64,000 nucleotides of DNA from Alkalibacillus aidingensis. GTDB taxonomy: Bacteria > Bacillota > Bacilli > Bacillales > Alkalibacillaceae. A model generated the notes under the pieces. It was not told where the DNA came from. It was given only the letters and a program-made list of their open reading frames with translations, and did not search any database. Positions 51,150 to 59,734 of the stretch are shown here, in pieces. Every line of letters starts with the position of its first letter. Position 1 is the stretch's first letter. A program made the translations under genes and the position numbers. The stretch is from the NCBI RefSeq assembly GCF_014595945.1, contig NZ_JABXWU010000002.1:124001-188000 (forward strand). The letters run 5' to 3'.

Positions 51150-51527
51150 TTAAATTCTTTCATCCACAATAAAGCCCATAAACTCTGCCATTGCCGCATA
51201 AACATCTAGCAATCTCTCAGGTGGAATCTCTTTAACTATCTCATCAGATTCCGTATCAACAATCGAAATATAGTAACGATCCAACTTGTCATGAAGCTCA
51301 TAACGAATCGCCGTATCAGCAGGCTCTAGGAATTCATTCAGCCCATCTACTAACTCCCCAGCTCGCTCTTTAGACAACTCAATATTTTCATACTTCTTAT
51401 GACCCTCAGCCTCTTGGTTCATTGCCTGCAATTTCGGTTTCGCCTTCACTTGCTCAGATGACTGTTCCCCCGCTGTACCCGACCTCTGCAGGAGTTGAGA
51501 GTTTGATAATACACGATCGATATTCAT
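51150..51527 (-). CDS. flaG: FlaG
   Basis: About 125 residues. The C-terminal part (TAIRYELHDKLDRYYISIVD, then EIVKEIPPERLLDVYA) is the FlaG domain. FlaG affects filament length. The ATG at 51,527 and a TTG one codon before both fit the AAGGAG. It leads the operon flaG-fliD-fliS-fliT and has its own sigma-D promoter. Confidence 0.9.
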   Translation of the reverse strand: MNIDRVLSNSQLLQRSGTAGEQSSEQVKAKPKLQAMNQEAEGHKKYENIELSKERAGELVDGLNEFLEPADTAIRYELHDKLDRYYISIVDTESDEIVKEIPPERLLDVYAAMAEFMGFIVDERI

Positions 51528-51560
51528 CAATAAACAACTCCTTCCCCATATCTATTTATT

Positions 51561-51587
51561 ATATCGGTTACGAGTAGGAAAAGTTTA
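51561..51587 (-). promoter_or_regulatory. Sigma-D promoter of flaG-fliDST
   Basis: TAAA, 15 bases, ACCGATAT on the minus strand; consensus TAAA-N15-GCCGATAT. About 35 bases before the start codon. Confidence 0.85.
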
Positions 51588-51612
51588 TATTTAATAGTAG
51601 ATTTAGATTAGT

Positions 51613-51758
51613 TTGTTGATATCATGTGTTCGAGTGTCGATAAGTTAGGTATGAGTGTCGATAACTTGAGTGGGAGTGTCGTTATTGTTTGTGAGAGTCT
51701 CGTTATTTACGGTAAAGTGTCGATAATATGTGTCTAACTGTCGATATACTGGTAGAAA
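51613..51758. repeat. Array 6a: degenerate 21-bp units before the NERD gene
   Basis: GTGTCGATAA / GTGTCGTTAT-type cores begin at 51,634, 51,655, 51,676, 51,697, 51,717 and 51,738, with a weaker one at 51,613: intervals of 21 bp, once 20. Tails are A/T- and G-rich and differ. It occupies the gap between the flaG promoter and the NERD-gene promoter. Array 6b, after the gene, has the same core and orientation. Confidence 0.85.
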
Positions 51759-51782
51759 GCTAGTTTTTATATTAACCGAACA

Positions 51783-51811
51783 TTGATTCGCATGATTAAC
51801 TTCGCTATAAT
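51783..51811 (+). promoter_or_regulatory. Sigma-A promoter of the NERD gene
   Basis: TTGATT, 17 bases, TATAAT, 27 bases before the TTG start. Confidence 0.75.
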
Positions 51812-51838
51812 AAAGGAGATATTAATGGAGGAGTTCTA

Positions 51839-52765
51839 TTGAATCTAATACTACCACTTCAAAAGTCCCCCGAGCTTAACTCATGCGAAGCAATTTCCAC
51901 ACGTTTACTCCCTAGCTGTCCTGATTACGCTTATTGGCAAAGTTATTACCAGCAATTGTTATCAGGTTATATCGGTGAGAAATCACTAGATTATTATCTA
52001 AGGATTGCAGAGCTCGACAATACGGTTGTTCTTCAAGGATTTCGCACTACCCATGACAATGAAACTTTCCAAATCGATCTATTAATCTTAAGTGAAGGTT
52101 TTATCCTCCTTATAGAAAGTAAAAATCATAAAGGAAGAATTCAACTTCCAGCGCACTCTGATCAAATGATTCGAGGAAATGAAGTCTTCTCACACCCACT
52201 CATCCAAGCCAATATCCAAAAGAAACACCTCCAGAAACTCCTAACTGCCTACAACTTCCCAAATGCCCCCATCCACACAGCCGCTGTATTCACCAATAAA
52301 AAATGCATTCTAGAAAAAAGTGAAAACAACCCAGATATCATCGTTAGTCAAAAAATCCCCGACCGAATTGATGAAATCAAAACACTCTATCCTCATCCCA
52401 TTTATACCAAAGAAGAACTTCATCAAATTGGATACACACTCAGAAAACTGCACACACCCAAAACATTAACCCAAGCTATACCAACTCCATTTATTGAACC
52501 AGGCGTCACTTGTATCAATTGTGCACAAAGGGCCATGACATGGAAAAACCGAACCTGGATTTGCCCCAAATGCCAACACAAAGACAAAAAAGCACACATT
52601 CCTACCTTACGCGAATACGCCCACATATACGGACCCACCATCACCAATCGAAAAGCCTCCCACTTCCTAAACATCAGCCAACCACACATCACCAAACACC
52701 TCTTAAAAACATCAGGATTCAAAGCAACCGGAGAAAAACGGGGAAGAAAATATATGATTAAATAG
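51839..52765 (+). CDS. NERD-domain protein with zinc ribbon and HTH-like C-terminus
   Basis: 308 residues. The N-terminal half is a NERD (nuclease-related) domain: YIGEKSLDYYL, then IDLLILSEGFILLIESKNHK, with the PD-(D/E)xK-like set Asp80, Glu93, Lys95. Residues 225-245 form a four-cysteine zinc ribbon (CINC...CPKC). The last 40 residues (TNRKASHFLNISQPHITKHL) look like a helix-turn-helix. The start is TTG after GGAGG; an ATG slightly upstream is stopped at once. It is on the opposite strand to the surrounding flagellar genes, its 3' half is C-rich, and it is flanked by 21-bp arrays. Function unknown; DNA binding or cleavage is plausible. Confidence 0.8.
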   Translation: MNLILPLQKSPELNSCEAISTRLLPSCPDYAYWQSYYQQLLSGYIGEKSLDYYLRIAELDNTVVLQGFRTTHDNETFQIDLLILSEGFILLIESKNHKGRIQLPAHSDQMIRGNEVFSHPLIQANIQKKHLQKLLTAYNFPNAPIHTAAVFTNKKCILEKSENNPDIIVSQKIPDRIDEIKTLYPHPIYTKEELHQIGYTLRKLHTPKTLTQAIPTPFIEPGVTCINCAQRAMTWKNRTWICPKCQHKDKKAHIPTLREYAHIYGPTITNRKASHFLNISQPHITKHLLKTSGFKATGEKRGRKYMIK

Positions 52766-52769
52766 GTGA

Positions 52770-52910
52770 GTGACGTTAACTGTAATGGAAGTGACGTTAA
52801 ATTTAAGCGAGTGTCGATAAGCTAGGAGGGAGTGTCGTTATTATTCGGTGAATATTGATAATTTAGGGATAAGTGTCGTTAACTTGGGTAAAAGTGTCGT
52901 TATTAACTAA
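52770..52910. repeat. Array 6b: degenerate 21-bp units after the NERD gene
   Basis: GTGACG / GTGTCG-type cores begin at 52,770, 52,791, 52,811, 52,832, 52,853, 52,873 and 52,894 (intervals 20-21 bp), the first five bases after the stop codon. Same orientation and core (GTGTCGATAA / GTGTCGTTAT) as array 6a. Confidence 0.85.
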
Positions 52911-52938
52911 TGGTATAGTCAATGTTTTGACTATACCA
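52911..52938. repeat. Perfect 12-bp inverted repeat
   Basis: TGGTATAGTCAA at 52,911-52,922 pairs exactly with TTGACTATACCA at 52,927-52,938 around a 4-nt loop. It sits at the right border of array 6b. The following sequence is only weakly T-rich, so it may be a terminator of the NERD transcript, an operator or an end structure. Confidence 0.8.
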
Positions 52939-52991
52939 CTTCTTAAATATGTAAGTTAGTCTATAATTACTTAAAAAAAGGAGGTGTGTCT

Positions 52992-53135
52992 ATGATTAAA
53001 GATATAATAGGAGTGGTTATCTTTGAACCTATTAAGAATTTAAGTATCATGATATTTGCGTTTGTCATATCACTGTTTTTAGTAGGAACTGCTTTGTATT
53101 TCTTTTTAAATCAAGATGTTTCAAGGTTCTTCTAG
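52992..53135 (+). CDS. 47-residue membrane peptide
   Basis: ATG with AAGGAGGTG upstream. MIKDIIGVVIFEPIKNLSIM is followed by one membrane helix (IFAFVISLFLVGTALYFFLN) and a short tail. No family was recognised. It is on the plus strand like the NERD gene; the two may belong to one inserted islet. A bidirectional terminator follows. Confidence 0.5.
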   Translation: MIKDIIGVVIFEPIKNLSIMIFAFVISLFLVGTALYFFLNQDVSRFF

Positions 53136-53154
53136 CTTTTGATATGTATTGAGT

Positions 53155-53185
53155 TTTTGGAGAGTCATAAATAAGGCTCTCAAAA
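53155..53185. terminator. Bidirectional terminator
   Basis: TTTTGGAGAGTC / GGCTCTCAAAA arms with G-U pairs, between the convergent 47-residue gene and the helical protein gene at 53,197. Confidence 0.75.
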
Positions 53186-53196
53186 GCTCAATAAAA

Positions 53197-53562
53197 CTAA
53201 TGCTTTTTACTACCTTCGTAAACTTCATCCAATTCCTCATGCCACTCCTTAACTTTTGGTATGAGTGTGAATTGTAGAATTTGCTGCACACTACCTTTAT
53301 CGTTTGTTTCGTAAGCTTTAACTACCTTATCAAAGCTGTCCTGTATGTTTTGTGACTTTTCATTAATTTTAGATACGTCTATTTCTTTCTTGTTAATTAG
53401 TGATTTACTCACTGATAGATGAGCTCTCACAACATCTTCAAATAAGTACATTGTCTCTTCAAATTTACCATCGTTCAGTAAAGCCTGAATATGTTCTAAA
53501 CCTTGTAACATAGTTTGTGATAAGTCTATAGATTGCTTTAATATTTGAGTCTGTTGATCCAT
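53197..53562 (-). CDS. Helical protein encoded next to flagellin, unknown
   Basis: 121 residues predicted to be a helix bundle: MDQQTQILKQSIDLSQTMLQ, then LFEDVVRAHLSVSKSL, and IPKVKEWHEELDEVYEGS. I believe it belongs to a small uncharacterised family found beside hag in Bacilli (of DUF8042 type); this is from memory. AAAGGTG precedes the ATG. The size is like a flagellar chaperone, but no such role is shown. Confidence 0.6.
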   Translation of the reverse strand: MDQQTQILKQSIDLSQTMLQGLEHIQALLNDGKFEETMYLFEDVVRAHLSVSKSLINKKEIDVSKINEKSQNIQDSFDKVVKAYETNDKGSVQQILQFTLIPKVKEWHEELDEVYEGSKKH

Positions 53563-53591
53563 TTAATCACACCTTTTGAAAGTTATGTAAT

Positions 53592-53620
53592 AAAAAGACC
53601 CCGACCAGAGCCAGGGTCCT
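53592..53620 (-). terminator. Terminator of hag
   Basis: GGACCC / GGGTC-type arms with an inner GG / CC match, followed by TTTTTATT on the minus strand, just after the flagellin stop. Confidence 0.75.
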
Positions 53621-53638
53621 TGATTGAATAGTATAAAA

Positions 53639-55216
53639 TTATCCTAGTAATTGTAATACTGATTGTGGCTGTTGGTTAGCTTGAGCTAACATTGATTGAG
53701 ATGCTTGAGAAAGAATGTTCGCACGGGTCATTTCCATCATCTCAGAAGCCATGTCAGCGTCACGGATACGAGACTCCGCAGCTGATAAGTTTTCAGAAGC
53801 GTTGTCTAAGTTAGAGATTGTGTGCTCTAAACGGTTTTGGAACGCACCTAACTCAGAACGCTGAGCTGAAACCGACTCAATTGCGTCGTTGATTGATGTG
53901 ATTGCGTTATCAGCAGCAGATTGAGTAGAAATATCAATACCACCTTCACCTTTTATTTCAATAGACTGGTCATTTTTAAGCTCTTCAGTGGTCATTAGTG
54001 TTTCCGCACCATCTTTTACAACATCTCCACTATCATGGTCTTTACTGAAATCAATATCCTCAGGTGAAATATACTCACCATCACTATCCACACCAGAGAC
54101 AGAGTCATCCAATTCAATTGCCGCTACTTCTCCATCTTCGTTCAATAACACGTTATTAACATGGGTATTGTCTAGATTACCTGTTACATCAAAATTATCA
54201 TCTATATACTTATCGAAACTATCGGAATCCGTTATAGCTTTATTTGTATACTCTCCTGTTTCAAGACCACTTGTCTCAACAGTAGCTGTAGCTGATATAT
54301 CGCCTGAATTCACGGCAGAATCAATATCTCCACTTCCATCAAACTCTAGACCCTCAACTGTTACAGTGCCAGATTGAACAGATTCATTAAATTCAATTGT
54401 ATTACCACCATTATCTGATTGTCCATAGTCTGACGATCCACCAGCCCATTCTCCGTCTTCTACGTTAGAAACAGCTTCATCAAAGAATGTGTACTCTTGT
54501 CCTTCTTTATCAGCTGCTGCAACGAAATCACCGTCTTCATTCTGTAATGCAAAGCGCACATCCTGACCATCAACACGTTGAGTTTCATCAAATTCTACAA
54601 CAGTGAGTTCATTATCGCCTGAACTTAACACTTTATCTGTAATATCTCCGGTATCTGCAAGTCCATCATTAGCTTCTATTGTGAATTGTGCATCTCCACT
54701 TCCATCACCAGTAACACCTAACTCATCAGCACTCATATCGCCAATAGAGATTTCCATGTTTTGGCCTTCATTTGCACCGATTTGGAAAGTACCTTCAAAC
54801 TCACCGTTTAATAGGCTTTGCGTGTTGAATTCAGTTGTTTCAGCGATACGGTCTAGTTCTTGAGAAAGCTGGTCAACTTCTTTTTGTAGCTCTTCACGGT
54901 CTACTTCAACGTTTGTGTCGTTGGCAGACTGTGTAGCTAGTTCACGCATACGTTGTAGGATGTTGTGTGATTCGTCTAATGCACCCTCAGCTGTTTGAAT
55001 TAGTGAGATCCCGTCTTGTGAGTTACGGCTTGCTTGGTCTAAACCGTTGATTTGTGCACGCATTTTTTCGGAGATTGCAAGACCTGCAGCATCGTCTCCA
55101 GCTTTGTTAATGCGTAGACCTGAAGATAGTTTTTCCATTGCGGATTGTTGTTCACCTTGGTTGATTCCCATTTGACGATAAGTATTCATCGCTGGGATAT
55201 TATTGTTAATAATCAT
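53639..55216 (-). CDS. hag: Flagellin, long form with acidic middle domain
   Basis: 525 residues, against about 300 in B. subtilis. The conserved N-terminal D0/D1 part ([20 protein letters not shown] to about residue 170) and C-terminal part ([20 protein letters not shown] to the end, [13 protein letters not shown]) are typical. The roughly 250-residue middle is rich in Asp, Glu, Ser and Gly and has almost no Lys, as in flagellins of halophiles. The leader has a sigma-D promoter, a CsrA hairpin and a strong AAGGAGG. FliS, FliW and CsrA are encoded around it. Confidence 0.96.
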   Translation of the reverse strand: MIINNNIPAMNTYRQMGINQGEQQSAMEKLSSGLRINKAGDDAAGLAISEKMRAQINGLDQASRNSQDGISLIQTAEGALDESHNILQRMRELATQSANDTNVEVDREELQKEVDQLSQELDRIAETTEFNTQSLLNGEFEGTFQIGANEGQNMEISIGDMSADELGVTGDGSGDAQFTIEANDGLADTGDITDKVLSSGDNELTVVEFDETQRVDGQDVRFALQNEDGDFVAAADKEGQEYTFFDEAVSNVEDGEWAGGSSDYGQSDNGGNTIEFNESVQSGTVTVEGLEFDGSGDIDSAVNSGDISATATVETSGLETGEYTNKAITDSDSFDKYIDDNFDVTGNLDNTHVNNVLLNEDGEVAAIELDDSVSGVDSDGEYISPEDIDFSKDHDSGDVVKDGAETLMTTEELKNDQSIEIKGEGGIDISTQSAADNAITSINDAIESVSAQRSELGAFQNRLEHTISNLDNASENLSAAESRIRDADMASEMMEMTRANILSQASQSMLAQANQQPQSVLQLLG

Positions 55217-55250
55217 GTTAAAATTCCTCCTTGAATTTTGGTTGTTTCGC

Positions 55251-55266
55251 CACGTCCTTGTGGCTT
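55251..55266 (-). promoter_or_regulatory. CsrA-binding hairpin in the hag leader
   Basis: GCCAC-AAGGAC-GTGGC on the minus strand: a 5-bp stem with GGA in the loop. ACAAGGACGT matches the CsrA consensus (ACARGGAUGU) well. A second GGA site overlaps the Shine-Dalgarno at 55,228-55,234, as in the two-site B. subtilis hag leader. Confidence 0.8.
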
Positions 55267-55320
55267 AATTGGTTAACAGTCTTTGTCGGCCGACGTTGGA
55301 CTGATTTCCTTACATTGTTT

Positions 55321-55347
55321 ATATCGACAATTGTCTCGGTTGTTTTA
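55321..55347 (-). promoter_or_regulatory. Sigma-D promoter of hag
   Basis: TAAA, 15 bases, GTCGATAT on the minus strand. The TAAA includes the TAA stop codon of csrA. The leader from here to ATG is about 100 bases. Confidence 0.88.
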
Positions 55348-55572
55348 GTCTTTTTGTGTATTTTTTAATAGATTTATTGAATTTTTTGGTAGTTGGCTGG
55401 CGACTTGGTTTTCATTCATGATTTCTTCATAGATTTCCTTGCGGTGGATGTCGACGTTTCGGGGAGCGTCGATGCCTAGTTTGATTTGGTCACCGTCTAT
55501 GGATAGGATTTTTAGTTCGATGTCATCACCAATTTTGATCGATTCACCGGGTTTTCGTGTGAGTACTAGCAT
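55345..55572 (-). CDS. csrA: CsrA, translational repressor of flagellin
   Basis: 75 residues. [20 protein letters not shown] is the family signature; the C-terminal helix is extended as in flagellar Firmicutes. It binds the hag leader and blocks translation; FliW antagonises it. It overlaps the end of fliW by 29 bp, so they are coupled. GGGGAG upstream. Confidence 0.97.
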   Translation of the reverse strand: MLVLTRKPGESIKIGDDIELKILSIDGDQIKLGIDAPRNVDIHRKEIYEEIMNENQVASQLPKNSINLLKNTQKD

Positions 55573-56005
55573 CTTCCTGCTCCCCTCCTTTAATTGAGTG
55601 TTTCGTATGGTATTTTGTATGGTTTAATGACACTTGTTTAGCTTGTCTGTTTTGCGTGTTAATGACGACAGGTGCCTGCAAGTTAATCGTTGACTGTTCA
55701 AATGGTTCTTTTAAAGTCACAATCGACCAAGCAGAGACGTGCTCTGGCTTTTTAACTGATAGCTGATCAACCGTATTATCATCTAGCTTGAACTCGTAGT
55801 CCGGGTATACTAGAAATGGATTGGTTATAACAAAAGCAAGCTCTTTCGTTTTAGTTGATTGCATGACTTTAAATGCTGGATTTCCTTCTAAATCTAGTAA
55901 GGCAAATTCTTTTTCATCCTGAAAGCCAGGTAGTCCATTTTCAAAGTTAATCAATTGCTTTTCATTGATTTCAATGTCACCGAAATAAACGGTTGTAATC
56001 TTCAT
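55544..56005 (-). CDS. fliW: FliW, flagellar assembly factor
   Basis: 153 residues. [20 protein letters not shown] and [18 protein letters not shown] are FliW hallmarks. FliW binds either flagellin or CsrA, and so links export to hag translation. It overlaps csrA; the C-terminal tail ([15 protein letters not shown]) is encoded in the overlap. Confidence 0.96.
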   Translation of the reverse strand: MKITTVYFGDIEINEKQLINFENGLPGFQDEKEFALLDLEGNPAFKVMQSTKTKELAFVITNPFLVYPDYEFKLDDNTVDQLSVKKPEHVSAWSIVTLKEPFEQSTINLQAPVVINTQNRQAKQVSLNHTKYHTKHSIKGGEQEDASTHTKTR

Positions 56006-56020
56006 TCATAAAAACTCCTT

Positions 56021-56614
56021 TTATACGTGTATATCAAAGTTTTGTGCGCGCCAGGTGGCCATGTCAACGTCCATTTCAAAATCGGGGTGTTGTTCCATAT
56101 AAACGTCGACATTTCCAGGTTGATAGTTCATGACTGGTTTATTAGGGGTCGCTTCAATGATTGGATCATTTTTTTGCACGTTCACATCAACATCGCCTGG
56201 GTCATATTCGATATCGACGGCAAAATAGGATGACGGGATCCACCCCATCGTAAAGCCTCGGTATTCATTCGGCATATTCCGTTTAGCGATTCTCTCAACT
56301 GCCCCGTCTCCGTGTTCGATCCGAGCCATCTCATTACCTTCACGTGCCCGACGCGCGACTCCTTCTAGCGCAGTTTGTTTTCCTTCATCCGCATTTTCTT
56401 TAGTTGATTCTAATGGTCCGCTAATTCCCATATCACGCCATGCCTGCGATTGATCAATCGATAATTTAGGAGGGGTCCGATTGATTTCTATGTCTGCTTC
56501 TGGTTGAGAAATCTGTAAATCAGCTTCACGCTGGGTAATTTGTTGTTCAGCATCGTGTGTTTGGATCCCAATACGTCCTTGTTGGATATGATATTGAATC
56601 GGTGGGAGCTGCAT
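56021..56614 (-). CDS. yviE: YviE-like protein (DUF6470)
   Basis: 197 residues, acidic. LQISQPEADIEINRTPPKLS and FTMGWIPSSYFAVDIEYD match the YviE family, always next to fliW in Bacilli, of unknown function. It is separated from flgL by a terminator-like hairpin. Confidence 0.88.
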   Translation of the reverse strand: MQLPPIQYHIQQGRIGIQTHDAEQQITQREADLQISQPEADIEINRTPPKLSIDQSQAWRDMGISGPLESTKENADEGKQTALEGVARRAREGNEMARIEHGDGAVERIAKRNMPNEYRGFTMGWIPSSYFAVDIEYDPGDVDVNVQKNDPIIEATPNKPVMNYQPGNVDVYMEQHPDFEMDVDMATWRAQNFDIHV

Positions 56615-56644
56615 CGTTCATCCCTCACTTCATTTCATATGTAG

Positions 56645-56674
56645 AAAAAGCTATCTGCTCAAACAGATAGCTTT
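56645..56674 (-). terminator. Terminator after flgL, inside the flagellar cluster
   Basis: AAAGCTATCTG / CAGATAGCTTT, a perfect 11-bp stem with 6-nt loop, followed by TTTTTC on the minus strand. It falls 4 bases after the flgL stop and before yviE. Confidence 0.88.
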
Positions 56675-56677
56675 AGC

Positions 56678-57622
56678 TTATCGTAAAAAGTCCATTAATG
56701 TCGGTTGAATAATACGTGAACCTGCCCCTAATGTCGCACGGTGGACATTTTCTTGTAGCTGTAGGTTCATGATCACTTCTTCCATATGGGCATCTTCATT
56801 ATCGGACATCAATTGTGACGTGGTGACTTCTTGTTGTGACAAGCGCGATTCGATTAAGTCAGCACGATTCATGCGTGCTCCTAAGTCCGCACGTTCATTC
56901 ACTAAACTTTGTAAGTGGTCGTCCATACGATCTAGGTATTCACCAAAGACTTCTACTTCTTCATCCTCAGGAATGCCGTCATTGCGAAGTGAGTCAACAA
57001 CTCCATCTAGGTCGTCAAATAATTCTGCTGAGAAAGCATTTTCCGGGTTAATATTGGCTTTTAATTCAACGCCATCGGACACTTCGATCATCACATCTTC
57101 ATTGTTCAAGACGTCTTCATTACCGTCATATGCAACCCATTCGCCTTCATCGTTTAGCACTTGTACTTCACCTTCGTTATCTACATCGAAGCGTTTTTCC
57201 GTTGTATTGGTTCCATTAAAAATGTACTTGTTATTAACTTTGGTGTTCGATAGCTCAATTAAATGATTCTTAATCTCTTCTACTTCACTCGCCATATTTT
57301 CGCGTTGATTTTCTTCATAGGTACCGTTTTTCGCCTGAATCATCAATTCACGAACACGGTTCAAACCTTGACCAGCCTCATTCATCGCCTCATCAGAAGA
57401 ATCCATCCAGCTTCTAACTTCTGACATGTTCCGTTCAAACTGCTTGACCTTGGACAGTTCAGAGCGATAGTCGACCCCTTTCATCGCGACGACTGGGTCA
57501 TCTGATGGTCGGTTAATCTTCTTACCGGTCGATAACTGCTCCATATACTTGTCCATGTTGGAATAGTTTTGGCGTAGATTATTGATCATATTATTATTCA
57601 TCATACCTTGTGTTACGCGCAT
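56678..57622 (-). CDS. flgL: FlgL, hook-filament junction protein
   Basis: 314 residues. MRVTQGMMNNNMINNLRQNY and the flagellin-like ends (LSTGKKINRPSDDPV; LQENVHRATLGAGSRIIQPT) mark FlgL. It joins the hook to the filament next to FlgK. A 10-bp gap follows flgK. Confidence 0.95.
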   Translation of the reverse strand: MRVTQGMMNNNMINNLRQNYSNMDKYMEQLSTGKKINRPSDDPVVAMKGVDYRSELSKVKQFERNMSEVRSWMDSSDEAMNEAGQGLNRVRELMIQAKNGTYEENQRENMASEVEEIKNHLIELSNTKVNNKYIFNGTNTTEKRFDVDNEGEVQVLNDEGEWVAYDGNEDVLNNEDVMIEVSDGVELKANINPENAFSAELFDDLDGVVDSLRNDGIPEDEEVEVFGEYLDRMDDHLQSLVNERADLGARMNRADLIESRLSQQEVTTSQLMSDNEDAHMEEVIMNLQLQENVHRATLGAGSRIIQPTLMDFLR

Positions 57623-57632
57623 TACGATTCAC

Positions 57633-59183
57633 CTACCTTCCGACGACTCCCATTTGATTAATAACACGGTCTAACATCTCATCGACTACTGTCATGTTAC
57701 GTGCAGCAGCGTTATAAGCGTGTTGGAATTTAATCATGTTCGACATTTCTTCATCTAAAGAAACACCACTAACCGATTCACGGTTTTCGTCTACTGATTC
57801 ACGAAGGTCGGCGGTATTACTAGCCATGCGATTCGCTTCCTGAGCTCGAACACCTAGTTCACCAACCATGCCTTCATAAAACTTTTGAATCGATTGTCCA
57901 TTATCCAACTCTGTATCTCTCACGTCTGATAGAGCTAATGCATTTCCACCATCACCAGGATCACCTGTTGAACTAGCAGCAATGTTATTTTCATCATTTT
58001 TGATTTCATCAGAAACACTAATAAGTGCTGCAGCCTGTTCAGCGTCATCCAGCTGATCAAAAAAGCGATAATCATCCGCTTGGTCGCCATGTAGATTATA
58101 CCCTTGTTGGTGTTGCTCATTAAATGCCGTTGAAAACTCATAAGCTAATTCATTTAAGTTATCGATCATCTCAACATAATCACCTTTAAATTCAGTGCCA
58201 TCTCGTTGATCAACATAACCATTAGCATCAATCAATCCTTGTAGCTTCCCAGGTGAAGTAAACTCCTCAACATTCATGGACTCTACATTTTCAAGCTCAC
58301 CGTCAGCATTTATATCACCTAGTCCAATGCCGTTGACAATTTGGCTATTCTCATCATGGTCGAACTGAACTTCTAACCCACGCATGTCGTTATCTTCATT
58401 AATCAATTCACCACCGTCAATCGGGTTGCCGTTGTCATCGATTAATCTGATCACTGCTTTACCTTCTGCAATATCCTTTGAGTTACCTCCACTTGGAACG
58501 TGGCTCACTTCGATATTGACAAATTCAGACAGTTCATCGATTAACACATCGCGTTGGTCATAGAGGTCATTCGGTAAATGGCCATTCGGTTCAATTCGTT
58601 CGATTTGATCGTTGATTTGGTGGATTTGATTGATCAGTGTATTTACTTCACCGGAGTTCGTATCCATTTCGTTTTTCAATTCACCTTGGACGTCTGTTAA
58701 TTTTTCATGCTGATAGTGGAATGTGTCGGTTAATGCTTCAGCACGCTGTTGCATGACGCGACGTGCCCCACCATCTTCAGGATTGGTTGCGACATCTTGA
58801 ATTGATTCCCAAAATTGATCAAACGTATTGGCTAAACCTGAGTCACTTGGCTCATTCATAATGTCTTCCATCCGGCGTAAGGAATCTGACCTTGAGTCCC
58901 AATAACCAGCTTTATTATTTTCTGCGCGGTATTGAAAGTCTAAAAACTGCTCTCGTACTCGCTCGACCTCACCAGCTTTAACACCTGTTCCGAGTTGACC
59001 TGGAATTTCAGGGGCATTACGTGCTGGTGCCGGGTATGGACTGGTTTGTTCAAAGTTGACCCGTTGTCTTGAGTACCCTTCCGTATTGGCATTAGCTATA
59101 TTATGTCCAGTAGTATGTAAGGCGGACTGTTGAGTAAACAGTGACCGTCTTGCTACTTCTAATCCATGAAATGTTGAAGTCAT
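57633..59183 (-). CDS. flgK: FlgK, hook-associated protein 1
   Basis: 516 residues. STFHGLEVARRSLFTQQSAL and GHNIANANTEGYSRQRVNFE are the rod/hook N-terminal signature. The C-terminal MSNMIKFQHAYNAAARNMTV is equally conserved. The middle is acidic. In the flgM-flgN-flgK-flgL order. Confidence 0.96.
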   Translation of the reverse strand: MTSTFHGLEVARRSLFTQQSALHTTGHNIANANTEGYSRQRVNFEQTSPYPAPARNAPEIPGQLGTGVKAGEVERVREQFLDFQYRAENNKAGYWDSRSDSLRRMEDIMNEPSDSGLANTFDQFWESIQDVATNPEDGGARRVMQQRAEALTDTFHYQHEKLTDVQGELKNEMDTNSGEVNTLINQIHQINDQIERIEPNGHLPNDLYDQRDVLIDELSEFVNIEVSHVPSGGNSKDIAEGKAVIRLIDDNGNPIDGGELINEDNDMRGLEVQFDHDENSQIVNGIGLGDINADGELENVESMNVEEFTSPGKLQGLIDANGYVDQRDGTEFKGDYVEMIDNLNELAYEFSTAFNEQHQQGYNLHGDQADDYRFFDQLDDAEQAAALISVSDEIKNDENNIAASSTGDPGDGGNALALSDVRDTELDNGQSIQKFYEGMVGELGVRAQEANRMASNTADLRESVDENRESVSGVSLDEEMSNMIKFQHAYNAAARNMTVVDEMLDRVINQMGVVGR

Positions 59184-59221
59184 TTACATCTTACTCCCCT
59201 CAAAATTCGCTATTACAGATG

Positions 59222-59719
59222 CTACGCTTTCGAATCAAACACCGACTGCCCTGAGCGCTTCGAGTCTTGGGCTTTGGGCTTTTGATAGTTAAGGTCTTTT
59301 TGATGATTCGGTCTTAACATGTCTAACGTTAATTCAACAAACTGAAGTGACTGCTGGGTTAAATCGCGATTAAGTTGTTCTTGCTGTTTAAGGTCCGCTA
59401 AAACGAACACTAGCTTTTCAAATAAATCTTCAAGCTCTCGTTTTTGTTCTTGGTCGTCCACTTGTTCGATTAACGACGTCATTGTCTGCTCCTCTATGTG
59501 AGGGGCATTCAACTCGAACCAAGCTTTGGTCTCTTGTTCACGCTTGGCTTCGATTTGCTCAATCGCTTGGACATGCTTTCGTTCTTTCATCAACAAGTCA
59601 TTGAACGCTTCAATGTCATTTGCTTTTAACCGTTCTGTTTTGTCTTTAGAAAGCGTTAATAGACTGTCATTTAATTGATAGATTTTCTCTAGTTTTTCAA
59701 TAATAGAGTTCATAGACAA
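59222..59719 (-). CDS. flgN: FlgN-like chaperone
   Basis: 165 residues, helical with a C-terminal FlgK/FlgL-binding-like helix. LEKIYQLNDSLLTLSKDKTE and LLMKERKHVQAIEQIEAKRE are the FlgN (YvyG) pattern. The TTG at 59,719 has AAGGAGG at the right distance; an ATG two codons later is further away. Next to flgM and flgK as expected. Confidence 0.88.
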   Translation of the reverse strand: MSMNSIIEKLEKIYQLNDSLLTLSKDKTERLKANDIEAFNDLLMKERKHVQAIEQIEAKREQETKAWFELNAPHIEEQTMTSLIEQVDDQEQKRELEDLFEKLVFVLADLKQQEQLNRDLTQQSLQFVELTLDMLRPNHQKDLNYQKPKAQDSKRSGQSVFDSKA

Positions 59720-59734
59720 AGGATGTTCCTCCTT

